NCBI GenBank assembly: GCA_900319465.1
Contig: ONOL01000017.1
Span: forward strand, 1-64,000
DNA: 64,000 nucleotides
Reading direction: 5' to 3'
Source: an uncultured Eubacteriales bacterium
Lineage (GTDB): Bacteria > Bacillota > Clostridia > Oscillospirales > Oscillospiraceae
Position 1 is the stretch's first letter. The number at the start of each line of letters is the position of its first letter. Positions 50,894 through 59,755 of the stretch are shown here, one piece after another. A program made the position numbers and the translations under genes. The notes under the pieces are model-generated. The model made no database searches and was not told where the DNA came from. It worked only from the letters and a program-made list of their open reading frames with translations.

Positions 50894-52375
50894 ATGAAAC
50901 TATATCTTTTCGGACATGAATATAAATATGCGGTGGAGCAGATGCTTCTCACGCTCTTTCCGGCCGAGCGCCCCCAGTATCCGGAGGGGAAACCGGAGGG
51001 CGAGCGCATGGAGATCCGCCTGAGCCGGGGCCGACAGCGCGTGACGGCAAGCTGCCTGCTGGTTCTGGACGGTGCGCGTTTTTCAGGCCGGGCCTCCGCC
51101 GTGCTTGCGTCTCTCGGCGGCGCGCTGGAGGAGGACAGGAAATGCCAGCGCCTCGTAAAGAACGCCATGTACCGCGCGGCGCTGCGCGCGGGGCGGCAGA
51201 AGCCCGTCTGGGGCGCGCTGACCGGCGTGCGGCCGGGGAAGCTGCTTGAGGCGAAGCTGCGGGAGGGCTTCGGCGAGGAGGAGGCCCTGCGCCGCTTCAT
51301 CGAGGAGTTCGACGTCTCCCCGGAGCGCGCGGCGCTCTGCCTCGACGCGAGCCGCGAGACCATGAAGGCCGCCGCAAGCCTGGGGGAGAAGGACGTCTGC
51401 CTCTATGTGGGCATTCCCTTCTGCCCGACCCGCTGCGCCTACTGCAGCTTCGTCAGCCAGTCGGTGGAAAAGAGCATGAAGCTGATCCCGCCCTTTCTGG
51501 CGGCGCTGGAGCAGGAGATCGCCGCTGCGGCGGCCGCGGCGGGAGCGCTGGGGCTCCGCCCCGTGTCGGTCTACATGGGCGGCGGTACGCCTACCACGCT
51601 CTCTGCGGCGCAGCTTGACCGGCTGTGCACGGTGCTTGAAGAGCGGTTTGACCTGTCCGCCCTGCGCGAATACACCGTCGAGGCGGGCCGTCCGGATACG
51701 ATCACGGAGGAGAAGCTGCGCGTCCTGCGCCGTCACGGCGTGGACCGGGTCAGCGTGAACCCGCAGACCATGTCGGACGCGGTGCTCGAGGCCATCGGTC
51801 GCAGGCACACGGCGGCGGACGTCGTCTCCGCGCTTGAAAGGGTGCGCGCCGTGGGCGGCATGGCAGTCAATATGGATCTGATCGCGGGACTCCCCGCGGA
51901 CTCCGCCGACGGCTTTGCCGCGACGCTGACGAAGGTGCTGGCGCTGGCGCCGGAGAACGTCACGGTGCATACGCTGAGCCTCAAGAAGGGCAGCCGCATC
52001 ACGCTCGAATCCTCGCCGATCCCGGACGCGGGCGAAGTCGCGGAAATGCTCACGCTTGCCGGGGCGCGGCTGCGCGACGCGGGCTATGCGCCCTACTACC
52101 TCTACCGGCAGAAGTTCATGTCCGGCGGCTTTGAGAACGTCGGCTGGACAAAAGAAGGCTTTGCTAACCTGTACAATATCTGCATCATGGAGGAGCTGTG
52201 CAGCATCCTCGCCATGGGCGGCGGCGGCTCGACGAAGCTGATCGCCCCGGGCGACGGGCGCAACATCCGCCTGATGGCGCCGAAATACCCGCTCGAATAC
52301 ATCGGCGGGATCGAAAAGACCTGTGAGGAAAAAAACAAAATCGCTGAATTTTACAGCAAGGAGGGAAACGGATGA
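50894..52375 (+). CDS. hemZ: radical SAM coproporphyrinogen dehydrogenase-like HemZ
   Basis: This 493-residue radical SAM protein belongs to the HemZ family of Firmicutes, named for oxygen-independent coproporphyrinogen oxidation, although its activity is less certain than that of HemN. An N-terminal domain of about 170 residues precedes the cluster motif FCPTRCAYCSF (Cys near 176, 180, 183). SAM-binding features are YMGGGTPTTLSAAQL and the VSVNPQTM region. Other haem genes are absent here. The gene overlaps the next by four bases. Confidence 0.9.
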   Translation: MKLYLFGHEYKYAVEQMLLTLFPAERPQYPEGKPEGERMEIRLSRGRQRVTASCLLVLDGARFSGRASAVLASLGGALEEDRKCQRLVKNAMYRAALRAGRQKPVWGALTGVRPGKLLEAKLREGFGEEEALRRFIEEFDVSPERAALCLDASRETMKAAASLGEKDVCLYVGIPFCPTRCAYCSFVSQSVEKSMKLIPPFLAALEQEIAAAAAAAGALGLRPVSVYMGGGTPTTLSAAQLDRLCTVLEERFDLSALREYTVEAGRPDTITEEKLRVLRRHGVDRVSVNPQTMSDAVLEAIGRRHTAADVVSALERVRAVGGMAVNMDLIAGLPADSADGFAATLTKVLALAPENVTVHTLSLKKGSRITLESSPIPDAGEVAEMLTLAGARLRDAGYAPYYLYRQKFMSGGFENVGWTKEGFANLYNICIMEELCSILAMGGGGSTKLIAPGDGRNIRLMAPKYPLEYIGGIEKTCEEKNKIAEFYSKEGNG

Positions 52376-53307
52376 CCTACCAACTGACCGACATCAATTA
52401 CCGCACGGTCGCGGACCCCAAAGGCTTCGTGGAGGAGTGCGACGCCCGTTACCAGACCGAGGTGGAAGCCGCGGCGGAGATGATCCTGGAAAACCGAAAA
52501 AAGAGCCCCATCGTCCTGCTCTCCGGCCCCTCCGGCGCCGGCAAGACGACCACGGCCATGAAGATCTCCGGCGAGCTGGAGAAGCGCGGCGTGTACTGCC
52601 ACTACGTGGCGATGGACGATTATTTCAATACCGTCGATCCCGCCACCGTCCCGCGCACGCCGGAGGGCGACATCGACCTGGAGTCGCCGCTCTGTCTGGA
52701 TCTGGAGCTTCTGAACAAGCATTTTACGATGCTCGCGCAGGGCGAGCGCATCTACGTGCCGAAGTATGAGTTTTCCCGCCAGATGCGCATTCAGGAGCCG
52801 TCCAAATCCATCAAGCTCAAGCGGGATGAGATGGTGGTCTTCGAGGGCATCCACGCGCTCAACGACATGATCACCGACCGACATCCCGACGCCTTCAAGC
52901 TGTACATCTCCGCCCGCAGCGACGTCGCCTTCAACGACAGCATCGTCTTCAAGCGCACCTGGTTCCGCCTCGTGCGCCGCCTCGTGCGGGATTACAATTT
53001 CCGCGGCTCCGATCCGGCCATGACCATGGCCATGTGGGGCAACGTCCGCCGGGGCGAGCTTGCCAACATCTCGCCGTTCAAGACCAAGGCGGACCTGCGC
53101 TTTGATACCTCGCACGCCTATGAGCCGCCGCTCTTCAACGCCACGGCCACGAAGCTCTTCGCCTCGGTGCCCGAGGGGATCGAGCGCTATGAGGAACTCA
53201 GGCAGGTGCTCCCGGCGCTGCAGCTCTTCGGCCACATCGACGAGAGCGTGATCGCGCCCGACGCGCTGGTGCGCGAATTTATCGGCGGCGGGATCTACGA
53301 ATATTGA
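52372..53307 (+). CDS. nucleoside (uridine) kinase-like P-loop kinase
   Basis: This 311-residue kinase has Walker A LLSGPSGAGKTTTAMK near residues 46-60. A substrate motif, AMDDYF, recalls phosphoribulokinase/uridine kinase, and MVVFEGIHALND replaces the usual Walker B region. It lacks a UPRTase domain. Clostridial proteins of this type are annotated as nucleoside or uridine kinases; the substrate is not proven. The ATG overlaps the hemZ stop (ATGA). Confidence 0.87.
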   Translation: MTYQLTDINYRTVADPKGFVEECDARYQTEVEAAAEMILENRKKSPIVLLSGPSGAGKTTTAMKISGELEKRGVYCHYVAMDDYFNTVDPATVPRTPEGDIDLESPLCLDLELLNKHFTMLAQGERIYVPKYEFSRQMRIQEPSKSIKLKRDEMVVFEGIHALNDMITDRHPDAFKLYISARSDVAFNDSIVFKRTWFRLVRRLVRDYNFRGSDPAMTMAMWGNVRRGELANISPFKTKADLRFDTSHAYEPPLFNATATKLFASVPEGIERYEELRQVLPALQLFGHIDESVIAPDALVREFIGGGIYEY

Positions 53308-53487
53308 TTCGGATACCCAAGTAAAACAAGACGATCTCTGCGGCCGGAATGGTGCCAACCTGCGGGGGCTCCTTGACCATAACTCTCCCGCGCTGCACAG
53401 TCCGCCATGTCCGGCGCCGTTCTGTCCCGCATATCTTTGTCTGCTTTCCGTCGGGGATCGGTATGAGATCTGCGTCCGGTGGAAAGG

Positions 53488-53530
53488 AAACAGCCAGGCG
53501 GACCGCTTTCTGCGGTCCGCCTGGCTGTTT
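53488..53530. terminator. bidirectional terminator
   Basis: AAACAGCCAGGCGGACCGC and its exact complement around a TTTCT loop. The 180 bases before it (53308-53487) show nothing recognisable. Confidence 0.9.
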
Positions 53531-53547
53531 CTGCCCCTTGTGTTCCG

Positions 53548-53829
53548 TTATTCCTGCAGCGCGAAGTCCAGCACGTCCTTCACGGCGGCCTTGATGTCCC
53601 CGTAGCGCATGCCGATATGCGCCTCAAAGCGCTTTTCCCCGTCCACGAAAAAGCTGGGGACGGCGTAATAATCGTAGCGGTCCGCGAGCTCAGGCTCGCG
53701 GGATTCCTCGATCTTCGTGATCTTCAGATCGCGGTATGCCGGCGTTTCCGCAAAAAGCTCGTCGAGGGCGAGCCGTGCGTTCCGGCAGTAGCCGCAGTCG
53801 TCCAGATAAAACATGAGAACGTCTTTCAT
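53548..53829 (-). CDS. small thioredoxin/glutaredoxin-like protein
   Basis: This 93-residue thioredoxin-fold protein has the active-site CGYC in FYLDDCGYCRNARL and the cis-Pro in YAVPSFFVDG. It probably reduces disulfides or acts as a thiol carrier. Its ATG overlaps the stop of the PatB/MalY remnant by four bases, so translation may depend on that remnant. Confidence 0.87.
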   Translation of the reverse strand: MKDVLMFYLDDCGYCRNARLALDELFAETPAYRDLKITKIEESREPELADRYDYYAVPSFFVDGEKRFEAHIGMRYGDIKAAVKDVLDFALQE

Positions 53830-54002
53830 AGGGATCTCCTTTCTATCGTTCGGGTATTGCAGGCCTTGATCGCGTCGCGCATACGGCGCAGCCCCTCTTC
53901 CAGAAGGCTCCGGGGCAGGGCGAGGTTCAAGCGCACAAAGCCCTCCGCGTTGAAGGCGTTGGTGCCGTTGCGGTCGATGATCTCGTCAAATTCGCAGTTC
54001 AT
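53826..54002 (-). pseudogene. internally deleted PatB/MalY-type aminotransferase remnant
   Basis: The 58-codon ORF joins two ends of a PatB/MalY-like cystathionine beta-lyase. Codons 1-18 (MNCEFDEIIDRNGTNAFN) match the N-terminal start, and AEGFVRLNLALPRSLLEEGL matches the C-terminal end. Roughly 330 middle residues, with the PLP lysine, are missing, and the join is in frame. A -10 box (TATACT) and a good ribosome site (AAAAGGGGG) remain. It cannot be an enzyme, but it may still drive coupled translation of the thioredoxin-like gene. Confidence 0.8.
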
Positions 54003-54175
54003 CCGGCATGCCCCCTTTTCTCCAGTATAGCAGACCGGACCGACGCGCACAAGCGGGATCTGCCGGATCTGCCGGAGGGGACAAGAAAGAGGTAGCATTT
54101 TCAATGCGTTGATGGTATAATAATTCAAATTGCTACATTCGGCTGAAACACGCCGGCCCATCGGGAGAAAGAAAG

Positions 54176-55063
54176 ATGACTGAGTTTCACGCAGATGATT
54201 ACGGCCTGTTTCCCGCACAGAGCGGGCGGATCCTGGACTGCTGGCGGGAAGGCGCGCTGAACGGGACGAGCCTCATGCCCAACAGCCCCTGCCTTGACGA
54301 GTGCCTGGACATGCTCCCCCCGGAGGGGATCGCCCTGACCGTACATCTGAATCTGATCGAGGGGCGCTGTCTGGCACCGAAGGAAGCGCTTCCGCTGCTC
54401 GTGGACGACCGGGGCGTGTTCCGGGTTTCCTTTTCCTCGCTGCTTTTTTCCCGTTTTACCGGAAAATACCGGGAATACCGGCGGGAGATCAAGATGGAGC
54501 TCTCCGCGCAGATCCGCGCGCTCCGGTCCGTCATCGAAGGACGCGGGGAAGCGCTCCGCCTGGACGGGCACGCCCACTGGCATATGCTCCCCGTAGTATT
54601 TGACGCGCTGATGGACGTGATCGCGGAGGAAGAGCTCCCGGTCGCCTACATCCGCATCCCCCGGGAACCCATCGGGCTCTTCCTGCGGCATTTTCCGGCG
54701 ATCCTGCCCTTTCACCCGATCAATATCGTCAAGTCCCTGCTGCTGAACCTGCTGGCGGGGCGGAACCTCCGCCGCTACGGGGCTTATCTCGACACGCTGG
54801 AGAAAAAGCTCTTCCTCGGGGTGCTGTTCTCCGGTTGCTTCGACTATGACAAAATGCGCCTGCTGCTGCCCGAGGCGGAGGCGGAGGCCGCCAGACGCGG
54901 CTGGGGTGTGGAGCTGCTGGCCCATCCCGGCGCGGTCTATGAGGAGGCGGATATCCGGGAGCTGACCAGCCGGGACGATCTCGCGTTCCTGACCAGCCCC
55001 GACCGGATGACAGAGGCGGAGGCGCTGTGCCGGATCGGCCGGAAGGAGGCCGTGAATGTCTGA
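54176..55063 (+). CDS. ChbG/HpnK-family carbohydrate deacetylase
   Basis: This 295-residue YdjC-fold deacetylase has the metal-binding start HADDYG and the second motif LDGHAHWHML, both typical of the family. These enzymes deacetylate chitooligosaccharides, hopanoid-linked or lipid-linked GlcNAc. It overlaps yfhO by eight bases, and the pairing suggests work on a membrane- or wall-linked glycan, which is inference. The ATG follows GGGAGAAAG. Confidence 0.88.
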   Translation: MTEFHADDYGLFPAQSGRILDCWREGALNGTSLMPNSPCLDECLDMLPPEGIALTVHLNLIEGRCLAPKEALPLLVDDRGVFRVSFSSLLFSRFTGKYREYRREIKMELSAQIRALRSVIEGRGEALRLDGHAHWHMLPVVFDALMDVIAEEELPVAYIRIPREPIGLFLRHFPAILPFHPINIVKSLLLNLLAGRNLRRYGAYLDTLEKKLFLGVLFSGCFDYDKMRLLLPEAEAEAARRGWGVELLAHPGAVYEEADIRELTSRDDLAFLTSPDRMTEAEALCRIGRKEAVNV

Positions 55064-57764
55064 AAAACGCGGGTCGCTGCTGACCGCGGCGACCTTTTTT
55101 CTGCCCTTTTTCCTGCTGCTCGGGATCTTTGCCGCGCTCGGGCTTGCGCCCTTCGGCGACCGCAGCCTGCTCGTCTCCGACGCGCAAGGGCAGTATCTGA
55201 GCTATTTCGCGCTGTATCAGGACCTGTTTGCCGGGAAGGCAGATTGGTTTTACAGCTTCGGCAAGCTGCTCGGCGGCTCCCTGAGCGGCCTCTTCGCCTA
55301 CTATCTCGCCAGCCCCTTCAACCTCATTCTCCTGCTCTTTCCCAAGGAGCAGATCCCGCTTGCCGTGGATTGGATGATCCTGCTGAAGATGAGCGCCTGC
55401 GGCCTGACCATGGGCCTCTATCTGCGGCGGTGCTTCGGACTGCGCCCCGAGAGCCTCGTGCTGACGACAGCCTACGCCCTCTGCGGCTACAACAACGCCT
55501 ATGCCTGGTGTGTCATGTGGCTGGACGCGGCGGTGCTGCTGCCGCTCGTCGCGCTGGGGATCGAGCGGCTCTGGCGCGAGGACAGGCCGCTGCTGTATAT
55601 CCTGAGCCTCGGCGGCGCTATCGTCTGCTGCTTTTACACAGGCTATATGCTCTGCCTATTCTCCGTCCTGTATTATCTCGCCCGTGTCTTTTCCAACACG
55701 CCGTCGCTGCGCCGGCTTTCGTGGAAAAAACCCGCCCGCTACGCGCTCGCGTCCCTGCTCGCCGGCGGCGTTTCGGCCGGGATGCTGGTGCCGGGCTTTC
55801 TCGCCCTGAGCGGGGGCGTCCCGGTCACGCCGTATCTGTCCGTCGCCCGCTATACCTATCCCGCCGCCCTGCGCATCCTGCGGCTGCTGCTGCCCGGCGC
55901 GGCAGATCCCGACCGGCTTGTGCTGCCGGTCCTGCTCGGCTGCGCGGCGCTCTTCGTCCTGCTGATCGCAGGCGTATGCTTTGCTTACCGCAGGAGGGGG
56001 CTGCGCGCCGGACTCGCGGCGTTTGCGCTGTGCCTCGGCTGTTTCGTGCTCTGGTACGTCCTGGTGGAGCGGCCCGTCTGCCGGGAGCTCGGCTTCTCCG
56101 AACGCCGCGTCCTGGCCAAGCTCCTGCTCGGCTGCGTCCCGTTCTGGGAATTTTACAACGGCAGCCCCAACCTGTATGCGGGATCGCTGGCGCTGCTGCT
56201 CGCCTTGAGCTTTTTCTTCAACCGCGCCATACCCGGAAGGGAACGCGCGTCGGGGCTCGGCCTGCTGCTGGCGCTGCTGGCTTCTGCCTGCTTCTATCTG
56301 CCGAACCTGGTGTGGCACGGCTTTGAGCAGAACAACTGCTTCAATTACCGCTGGTCCTTCGTTTTTATCTTCGTGCTGCTGACGCTCGCCGCCCGCTCCT
56401 TGGAAAAGCGGGAGGGGCTGCGTCCTGCCGCACTGCTGCTGCCGGGCGCCGCAGCGGGCGCGATCCTGCTGTTTGCCGCGCTTCGGCCGCTCTGGTTCCA
56501 GGAGAATTGGATGCTCCTTGTCTCGGCGGCGTTTTTATGCGCGGAGCTTGTGCTGCTGCTTTGCTGGCGCAGGGGGAGCGGGCTCGCCGGACGGCTGCTG
56601 TGCCTTGCGGGGCTCGCCGCCCTCTGTCTGACGACGGGCCTGAGCTTTCGCGGCCAGTCGGAGCATGCGCGATCTGTCGGCTCTCTTAAAAACAGCATAG
56701 CGACGGAGCAGGCGCGCATCGACCGGGCAAAGACGGACGACGGCGACTTTACCCGCATCCGCAAGAGCGGCACGGTCGTCAATTACAACGACCCGATGCT
56801 CTTCGGCTATGCGGGGCTCGTGCATTTCAGCTCCGCCGAAAAGCTCAGCACGATCCGCTTCCTCAGCCGCGTGGGGCTGAGCATCTCCCCGGAATACTGG
56901 GCCAACGGCGACAGGGGCGAGAGCCGCGCCGCGGATGCGCTGCTCGGCGTCGGGCGCTATCTCGGAAAGAACGGCCCGGCGGGTTACCGGGAGCGGTCCG
57001 AGGGCGTCTGGGAAAACCCCAACGCGCTGCCCCTCGCCTTTCTGGCGGACAGCGGCGCGGGCGGGGAGCTTGCGCTGGACAGTGAGGTCTGCCGCAATCT
57101 GAACCGTGTGTTTTCCCGCCTTACCGGCGCAGAGCAGTTAATATTTCTCCCGGCTGCGTCGGATGGCCTGAGCCTGACCGTGGAGAGCGAGGAGCCCCTG
57201 TACCTGCAGATCTGGAGCGAGGCCGTCGCCGGCTGTACGCTCCGCCGCAACGGGGAGACAGAGACCGTTTTCTCCGATCTCTACTGCCCCGAAGCCCTCT
57301 GCCTCGGCGTTTTTGAGCCCGGCGACCGGCTGGAGATCGAGCCGAACGGAGAAGGGAAGATCCCGCCCGCGCCGGCGAACGTCTTCTTTTACGAGGACAG
57401 CGCGGCGCTCGCCCGCTGTACCGAAGCCCTGAAGGCCGAAGCGTGCGAAACAAAGATCCTCCGCGCATCGCATATCGAGATCCGAACGGCGGCAGACGAG
57501 GAGAAGCTGCTTGTGCTCACGATCCCGGCGGATGAAGGATGGGCGGTGCGCGTGGACGGAGCGCCCGCCGCGCCGGAAACGGCGCTGGGGCTGCTGACGG
57601 CGCTGCGCCTTGCGCCGGGAGAACATGAGATCTCGCTGCGCTTCACGCCGGTCGGGCTGGTACCGGGGCTTGCCGTCACGGCGCTCTCCCTCGCCGCGGC
57701 CGCCGTCTGGGCGCTTTCGCTGAAGAAGAAACGCCGCTCCGCGGCGGCTGACGGGCGCTTGTAA
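55056..57764 (+). CDS. YfhO-family membrane protein
   Basis: This 902-residue integral membrane protein has about 12-13 helices (roughly residues 8-530) and a large extracytoplasmic C-terminal domain, ending in another helix and a basic tail. It has the GT-C-like loop LVSDAQGQYLSYF near residue 40. YfhO in other Firmicutes is required for glycosylation of lipoteichoic acid. Here it is coupled to a ChbG-type deacetylase, which fits transfer of a modified sugar to a surface polymer; that is inference. Confidence 0.9.
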   Translation: MSEKRGSLLTAATFFLPFFLLLGIFAALGLAPFGDRSLLVSDAQGQYLSYFALYQDLFAGKADWFYSFGKLLGGSLSGLFAYYLASPFNLILLLFPKEQIPLAVDWMILLKMSACGLTMGLYLRRCFGLRPESLVLTTAYALCGYNNAYAWCVMWLDAAVLLPLVALGIERLWREDRPLLYILSLGGAIVCCFYTGYMLCLFSVLYYLARVFSNTPSLRRLSWKKPARYALASLLAGGVSAGMLVPGFLALSGGVPVTPYLSVARYTYPAALRILRLLLPGAADPDRLVLPVLLGCAALFVLLIAGVCFAYRRRGLRAGLAAFALCLGCFVLWYVLVERPVCRELGFSERRVLAKLLLGCVPFWEFYNGSPNLYAGSLALLLALSFFFNRAIPGRERASGLGLLLALLASACFYLPNLVWHGFEQNNCFNYRWSFVFIFVLLTLAARSLEKREGLRPAALLLPGAAAGAILLFAALRPLWFQENWMLLVSAAFLCAELVLLLCWRRGSGLAGRLLCLAGLAALCLTTGLSFRGQSEHARSVGSLKNSIATEQARIDRAKTDDGDFTRIRKSGTVVNYNDPMLFGYAGLVHFSSAEKLSTIRFLSRVGLSISPEYWANGDRGESRAADALLGVGRYLGKNGPAGYRERSEGVWENPNALPLAFLADSGAGGELALDSEVCRNLNRVFSRLTGAEQLIFLPAASDGLSLTVESEEPLYLQIWSEAVAGCTLRRNGETETVFSDLYCPEALCLGVFEPGDRLEIEPNGEGKIPPAPANVFFYEDSAALARCTEALKAEACETKILRASHIEIRTAADEEKLLVLTIPADEGWAVRVDGAPAAPETALGLLTALRLAPGEHEISLRFTPVGLVPGLAVTALSLAAAAVWALSLKKKRRSAAADGRL

Positions 57765-57933
57765 GATTTCACAAGGGAAAGGTTCGCCGGAAGACGGGGA
57801 TTGGACAGTTTCCCAAAGTGCGCATCAGAAGCAGAAATTTACAAGACTTTTAACATTTGAAGACTTGCACCGCGCAGGGAAAAATGGTAAGCTAAACACA
57901 ACAAAGGAAATACAAGTAAGGAGGTTGATCCCT

Positions 57934-58347
57934 ATGGTCAACATCATCATGGGTCTGAAGGGCTCCGGCAAAACAAAAAAGCTGGTCAATCTGGTGCGCG
58001 AGGCCGTCAACGAGGGAACCGGCGACGTCGTCGTGATCGAGAAGGAGCGCAAGCTTACCTTTGATATCCCTTATCAGGCCCGCCTGATCGACGCGGGCGA
58101 TTATGACATCGGCAGCTATGAGTTCCTCAAGGGCCTCATCTGCGGCGTGCACGCCGGCAACTACGACATCACCCACTTCTTCATTGATAATTTCTATAAG
58201 CTCGTCAACGACAAGGGCGTCGAGGCGCTGGAGCAGTTCCTCGTCTGGCTGGACAAGTTCTCCGGGCAGGAAAAGATCAGCTTCATCGTTTCCATCTCCG
58301 CCGATCCCGATACCGTGAGCGAAACGGTCCGCAAGTTCCTCATCTGA
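57934..58347 (+). CDS. small P-loop protein of unknown function
   Basis: This 137-residue protein starts with a Walker A, MVNIIMGLKGSGKTKKL, and contains a FFIDNFYKL strand that could be a Walker B. It seems soluble. I know no function; similar short P-loop proteins occur in related Clostridia. A promoter (TTGCAC, 17 bases, TAAGCT at about 57865-57893) and AAGGAGG precede the ATG, and a terminator follows, so it is a single-gene unit. Confidence 0.78.
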   Translation: MVNIIMGLKGSGKTKKLVNLVREAVNEGTGDVVVIEKERKLTFDIPYQARLIDAGDYDIGSYEFLKGLICGVHAGNYDITHFFIDNFYKLVNDKGVEALEQFLVWLDKFSGQEKISFIVSISADPDTVSETVRKFLI

Positions 58348-58352
58348 CCACA

Positions 58353-58386
58353 GTAAAAAACACCCGCTCGAGCGGGTGTTTTTTAC
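58353..58386. terminator. bidirectional terminator
   Basis: A perfect palindrome centred on CGCTCGAGCG with outer A6 and T6 tracts, between the P-loop gene and the folate operon. Confidence 0.93.
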
Positions 58387-58931
58387 TGCTGATAGACCTC
58401 TTCCTCCGTCACCACGGCGTCCATGGGAATATCGTGCAGCTCCGCGGCGACCTGATCAAGCCTCTGGCACGCAAAAGCGGCGGCGACGGCCGGGGCGGCG
58501 CAGCGGCTGAGATAGCGGTCGTAACAGCCCCCACCGTGCCCGAGGCGGCGGCGCCGCGCGTCAAAGGCCACGCAGGGGACGAGCACCAGATCGATCTCCT
58601 CCGGCAGAATGAGCCGGGAAGTCTCCGGGTCCGGCTCGGCGATGCCGTATGCGCCGGGGCGCCAGCCGCCGGGGAGGTATGCCTCCATCGCGCCGCGCGG
58701 AAGGCCCACGGGGAAGACAAGGCGTACGCCGCGCTTGCGGAGCGTTTCGTGCAGAAGCGTCAGATCCGCCTCATCCTCCGTCGCGCGGTAGCTCAGCACG
58801 GTCCCGGCGCCTTCCAGCAGCGCAAGCCCTGCCAGCCTCCGGCAGATCGCCTCGGAGGCGGATTTTCGCGCTTCCGGGCTCATGGCGCGCCTCGCCGCGA
58901 GGGCGGCGGCGCGCTGTTCCTTTTTCGTCAT
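58383..58931 (-). CDS. 5-formyltetrahydrofolate cyclo-ligase
   Basis: This 182-residue enzyme converts 5-formyl-THF to 5,10-methenyl-THF with ATP. The N-terminal basic motif EQRAAALAARRAMSPEARKS and the C-terminal signature LGHGGGCYDRYLS are diagnostic. It overlaps folT by four bases and is the last gene on this minus-strand folate block. It recycles a folate storage form into the pool used by FchA and FolD. Confidence 0.95.
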   Translation of the reverse strand: MTKKEQRAAALAARRAMSPEARKSASEAICRRLAGLALLEGAGTVLSYRATEDEADLTLLHETLRKRGVRLVFPVGLPRGAMEAYLPGGWRPGAYGIAEPDPETSRLILPEEIDLVLVPCVAFDARRRRLGHGGGCYDRYLSRCAAPAVAAAFACQRLDQVAAELHDIPMDAVVTEEEVYQQ

Positions 58932-59431
58932 GCGCCGCGCCCCCTCAGCCTCGGCAGAAGCTGGGCGATCAGCGGGATCAGGGCAAGCTGGACCGCGGAC
59001 AGGATCGCACACTGCGGAAGGCGGGTCAGAAGCAGCGGCCGGTACGGCGAACCGTAGAGCACGCTGATCCAGAGCGAGTTCAAAAGCAGACTCAGCACGA
59101 GCTGGTGCACGGCCACCGCGCCGAGAATGCGGGGAAAGCTCTGCTTCCCCTTGAGGAACAGCCCGTAACACAGACCCATCAGGAAGGCTGTGAGCGTGAA
59201 ACCGGGAAAATAGGCGCCGATGGGGAAGAGGACCGCGCCGAGAACATCCGCGAGGGCGCCGACGACGCCGGCACAGAGCGGCCCGAGCAGGATCCCGGCG
59301 ACGGCGACGGGCACAAAGGCGAAGCCGATCTTCGTATACGGGGTGCTGATGGAGAGAAAGCGGGAGAGAACGATCTCCAGCGCCGTCAGAAGCGCCATGA
59401 CGGTCAGCGTTCTTGTCGTGAATCTGGACAT
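58928..59431 (-). CDS. folT: folate ECF transporter S component
   Basis: This 167-residue membrane protein binds folate for an ECF transporter. Five or six helices and the FolT blocks RFLSISTPYTKIGFAFVP and FPIGAYFPGFTLTAFLMG are visible. The start at 59431 lies just after a hairpin containing its own Shine-Dalgarno (GAAAGGAG), so translation or transcription is likely controlled by the leader. The ECF ATPase module is not in this window. Confidence 0.93.
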   Translation of the reverse strand: MSRFTTRTLTVMALLTALEIVLSRFLSISTPYTKIGFAFVPVAVAGILLGPLCAGVVGALADVLGAVLFPIGAYFPGFTLTAFLMGLCYGLFLKGKQSFPRILGAVAVHQLVLSLLLNSLWISVLYGSPYRPLLLTRLPQCAILSAVQLALIPLIAQLLPRLRGRGA

Positions 59432-59438
59432 GAAAAAG

Positions 59439-59470
59439 ACTCCTTTCGTGACAGTTGCCACGAAAGGAGT
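59439..59470 (-). promoter_or_regulatory. SD-sequestering hairpin/terminator before folT
   Basis: On the minus strand ACTCCTTTCGTG pairs exactly with CACGAAAGGAGT, followed by CTTTTT and then the ATG. The Shine-Dalgarno lies in the 3' arm, so the stem can act as a terminator or hide the ribosome site. Confidence 0.85.
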
Positions 59471-59483
59471 TCCCTTTGGTGGC

Positions 59484-59580
59484 AGCGGAAGCGGAGACAG
59501 CACCGATTTCGTCCGCGGACAACTTCCCATCCCGCGGCACTTCAGGCGGGAGAACGGCGAACAAACCGGCGAGAGCGGCT
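59484..59580 (-). promoter_or_regulatory. candidate folate (THF-type) riboswitch
   Basis: The minus-strand segment GAAGTG-CCGCGG-GATGGGAAGTTGT-CCGCGG-ACGAA resembles the conserved half of the THF riboswitch (AAGTG, stem, ATGGGAxGTxGTC, stem, ACGAA), and GGTG with CTCCGCTTCC follows as in its 3' part. It stands before folT, a usual THF-riboswitch target, with a terminator-like hairpin downstream. The 5' half does not match well, so the call is tentative. The bases 59581-59755 hold a possible -10 (TATATT near 59685) and nothing else I recognise. Confidence 0.5.
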
Positions 59581-59755
59581 CTCGGGAACTGTCCGGCCGA
59601 ACGAGGCCAACAAGAACCCGGAAGAAGCCGAACGCGGTTTGCCGGCGTTTCCCGATGCCAACGCGCTGCTCCTACTCTGACACAATATAGTTTTTAGGGG
59701 ATCCGTTATCGGTTTCCCGTTGCGGCCGGGATAAAACGCGGCACGCGTCCGGGAC

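Noticed and set aside
59655..59680. AGAGTAGGAGCAGCGCGTT on the minus strand as the 5' half of the THF riboswitch
   Set aside because: The match is short and lies over 100 bases from the better-matching 3' core, so it was not joined to it.
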